From the NCBI GenBank assembly GCA_036832975.1, contig DAITQM010000003.1, positions 1 through 64,000 on the forward strand: a stretch of 64,000 bases of DNA. The letters are read 5' to 3'. This document shows positions 62,329-64,000 of the stretch, piece by piece. The number at the start of each line of letters is the position of its first letter. The first letter of the stretch is position 1. The notes beneath the pieces are model-generated. The model saw only the letters and a program-made list of their open reading frames with translations, ran no database searches and was not told the DNA's origin. The DNA comes from DAITQM01 sp036832975 (GTDB taxonomy: Bacteria; Pseudomonadota; Gammaproteobacteria; Xanthomonadales; Wenzhouxiangellaceae). A program made the translations under genes and the position numbers.

Positions 62329-63585
62329 TCAGCGCTTCATCGCCGAGAAAAATTCGGCGTTGGTTTTCGTCGCTTTCAGCCGGTCGAGCATGAATTCGAT
62401 GGCTTGGATCTCGTCCATCGGGTGGAGCAGCTTGCGCAGGATCCACACTTTCTGCAACTGGTCCGGGCTGACCATCAGTTCCTCGCGGCGCGTGCCCGAA
62501 CGATTGATGTCGATCGCCGGGAAGACCCGTTTTTCGGAGATCCGGCGGTTCAGGTGCACTTCCATGTTGCCGGTACCCTTGAATTCCTCGTAGATCACCT
62601 CGTCCATCTTGGAGCCGGTATCGACCAGCGCCGTGGCGACGATGGTCAATGAACCACCTTCGGCGATATTGCGTGCTGCGCCGAAAAAGCGTTTCGGTTT
62701 CTGCAGGGCGTTGGCGTCGACGCCACCGGTCAGCACCTTGCCGGACGACGGGGCCACGGTGTTGTAGGCGCGCGCCAGGCGGGTGATCGAATCGAGCAGG
62801 ATCACGACGTCGTGCTTGTGCTCGACGAGCCGTTTGGCGCGCTCGATCACCATCTCGGCCACCTGCACGTGGCGCGTCGCCGGCTCGTCAAAGGTGCTGG
62901 AGATCACCTCGGCATCGACCGAACGCTGCATCTCGGTGACTTCCTCCGGCCGCTCGTCGATCAAAAGGATGATCATCCGGCAATCCGGATGGTTGGCGCG
63001 TATGCCGGTCGCGACATTGGTGAGCAGCATCGTCTTACCGGCTTTCGGCGGCGAGACGATCAGACCGCGCTGGCCGGCGCCGATCGGTGCGATCAAGTCG
63101 ATGATGCGGCCGGTGATGTCCTCGGTGCTGCCGTTGCCGCGCTCGAGCGTCAATTGGCGGCGGGGAAATTCGGCGGTCAGGTTCTCGAACAGGATCTTGT
63201 TGCGCGCCGCTTCCGGTGCCTCGTAGTTGAGTTCCTCGACCTTGAGCAGCGCGAAATAGCGTTCGCTCTCCTTCGGTGGCCGGATCTTGCCGGAAATCGT
63301 ATCGCCGGTACGCAGGTTGAAGCGCCGGATCTGGCTCGGCGAAACGTAGATGTCGTCGGGGCCGGCGAGGTAGGAGCTGTCGGCCGAACGCAGAAAGCCG
63401 AAACCGTCGGAGAGGATTTCGAGCACCCCGTCGCCATAAATGCTTTCGCCGTTGCGGGCGTGGGCTTTCAGTATCGCGAAGATGATGTCCTGCTTGCGGC
63501 TGCGGGCAACGCCCTCGAGCCCCATCTCCTCGGCGATCTGCATCAGGTCGCTGGTCGGTTTCTGCTTCAGTTCTGTCAGATTCAT
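62329..63585 (-). CDS. rho: Transcription termination factor Rho
   Basis: This 418-residue protein opens MNLTELKQKPTSDLMQIAEE. It has the cold-shock-like RNA site (LEILSDGFGFLRSADSSYLA, then GPDDIYVSPSQIRRFNLRTG) and Walker A in VSPPKAGKTMLLTN (PKAGKT, 180-185). It also has DSITRLARAYNTVAPSSGKV and the translocation region. This is the standard hexameric RNA helicase. Confidence 0.98.
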   Translation of the reverse strand: MNLTELKQKPTSDLMQIAEEMGLEGVARSRKQDIIFAILKAHARNGESIYGDGVLEILSDGFGFLRSADSSYLAGPDDIYVSPSQIRRFNLRTGDTISGKIRPPKESERYFALLKVEELNYEAPEAARNKILFENLTAEFPRRQLTLERGNGSTEDITGRIIDLIAPIGAGQRGLIVSPPKAGKTMLLTNVATGIRANHPDCRMIILLIDERPEEVTEMQRSVDAEVISSTFDEPATRHVQVAEMVIERAKRLVEHKHDVVILLDSITRLARAYNTVAPSSGKVLTGGVDANALQKPKRFFGAARNIAEGGSLTIVATALVDTGSKMDEVIYEEFKGTGNMEVHLNRRISEKRVFPAIDINRSGTRREELMVSPDQLQKVWILRKLLHPMDEIQAIEFMLDRLKATKTNAEFFSAMKR

Positions 63586-64000
63586 GGGTGGATACTATCT
63601 CGTTGCCGGACGCGCCGGTATGTGGGATCAGCCTCCGTTCAGGGGACACGGACGCGGTTGGGGGAAGCCGGGTTATCAGGAAAACCTATCTCCCTGCCCG
63701 CTCGTTGCGAGTTCACCCGAGCTTAGCCTGGGGACCGGCTTCGGCGGCCTTGCCTGGCGTTCGCGATGCAACGATACGCACCGGGAACATCGGGAAAAGC
63801 GAAATGTCCGGATCGGGAATCAGGCGGGCAGGAACCTTATGGCCGACATCTTAGCACCAACTTCCGGCGGCGTCCAGTTGTTGCGATTGACCGCCCTTGC
63901 CGCGTGCGCAGTCCCCTCCCCGGCGCTGCCCATTCCTCTTCGTCATTCCCGCCCCCGGCGCTATAATCGATTATATTCATCCAGTACGAATGATTCGCTC
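63586..64000. other. Long upstream region of rho, no gene seen
   Basis: These 415 bp upstream of rho hold no convincing coding frame on either strand. They probably contain the rho leader and promoter, as rho is often autoregulated by attenuation. At the right end a plus-strand sigma-70-like promoter is visible: TTCGTC (63939-63944), a 17-nt spacer and TATAAT (63962-63967). It points to a gene beyond the window. Confidence 0.4.

Overview
The window looks like a chromosomal contig from a GC-rich gammaproteobacterium. The evidence is conserved gene order: asd-fimV-truA-trpF-trpB-trpA-accD-folC-dedD-cvpA-purF on one strand, petABC followed by sspA-sspB, rlmE-ftsH-folP-glmM with yhbY divergent from rlmE, and FimV itself. 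I cannot place it below class. No rRNA or tRNA gene was seen.

Positions 1-16918 are an accessory, defence-rich island read almost entirely on the minus strand. Reading downstream, it holds a WYL-domain regulator and a DGQHR (DndB-like) protein, a HigBA-type toxin-antitoxin pair, a frameshifted nucleotidyltransferase, a small unknown protein, and then a type I-G (formerly I-U) CRISPR-Cas locus: cas3 with a C-terminal HD domain, a GSU0052-like cas8, csb1/cas7, csb2 (Cas5-Cas6), a short extra csb2-like C-terminal ORF, a cas4-cas1 fusion, cas2, a leader and an array of 26 identical 36-nt repeats that probably continues past the left edge. A ribbon-helix-helix/MazF toxin-antitoxin pair is inserted on the opposite strand between the effector genes and cas4-cas1. 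A palindromic operator lies in the divergent gap it shares with cas4-cas1.

Positions 17294-41461 are mostly housekeeping: an exported amidohydrolase, an MFS transporter, SspB/SspA, the cytochrome bc1 complex, an outer-membrane barrel protein, purF-cvpA-dedD-folC-accD, trpABF, truA, fimV, asd, aroC, prmB, a SCO1-like copper chaperone and psd. Positions 41462-46949 are accessory again. They hold an unknown membrane-anchored protein, the wreck of an integron (truncated intI, an attI-type core, a DUF805 cassette with a full attC, and an internally deleted DUF1697 cassette), a VapBC pair and a DUF1778/GNAT (TacAT-type) pair, both with readable promoters and palindromic operators.

Positions 46987-55186 encode a complete nine-subunit A/V-type ATPase operon, which is unusual next to gammaproteobacterial housekeeping genes. 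A second VapBC pair follows. The rest is core: glmM, folP, ftsH, rlmE, yhbY, an Mth938-domain protein, a dihaem cytochrome c and rho. A roughly 105-bp structured repeat occurs just downstream of folC, psd and rho in the same orientation relative to each gene, which suggests a mobile element reused at 3' ends.
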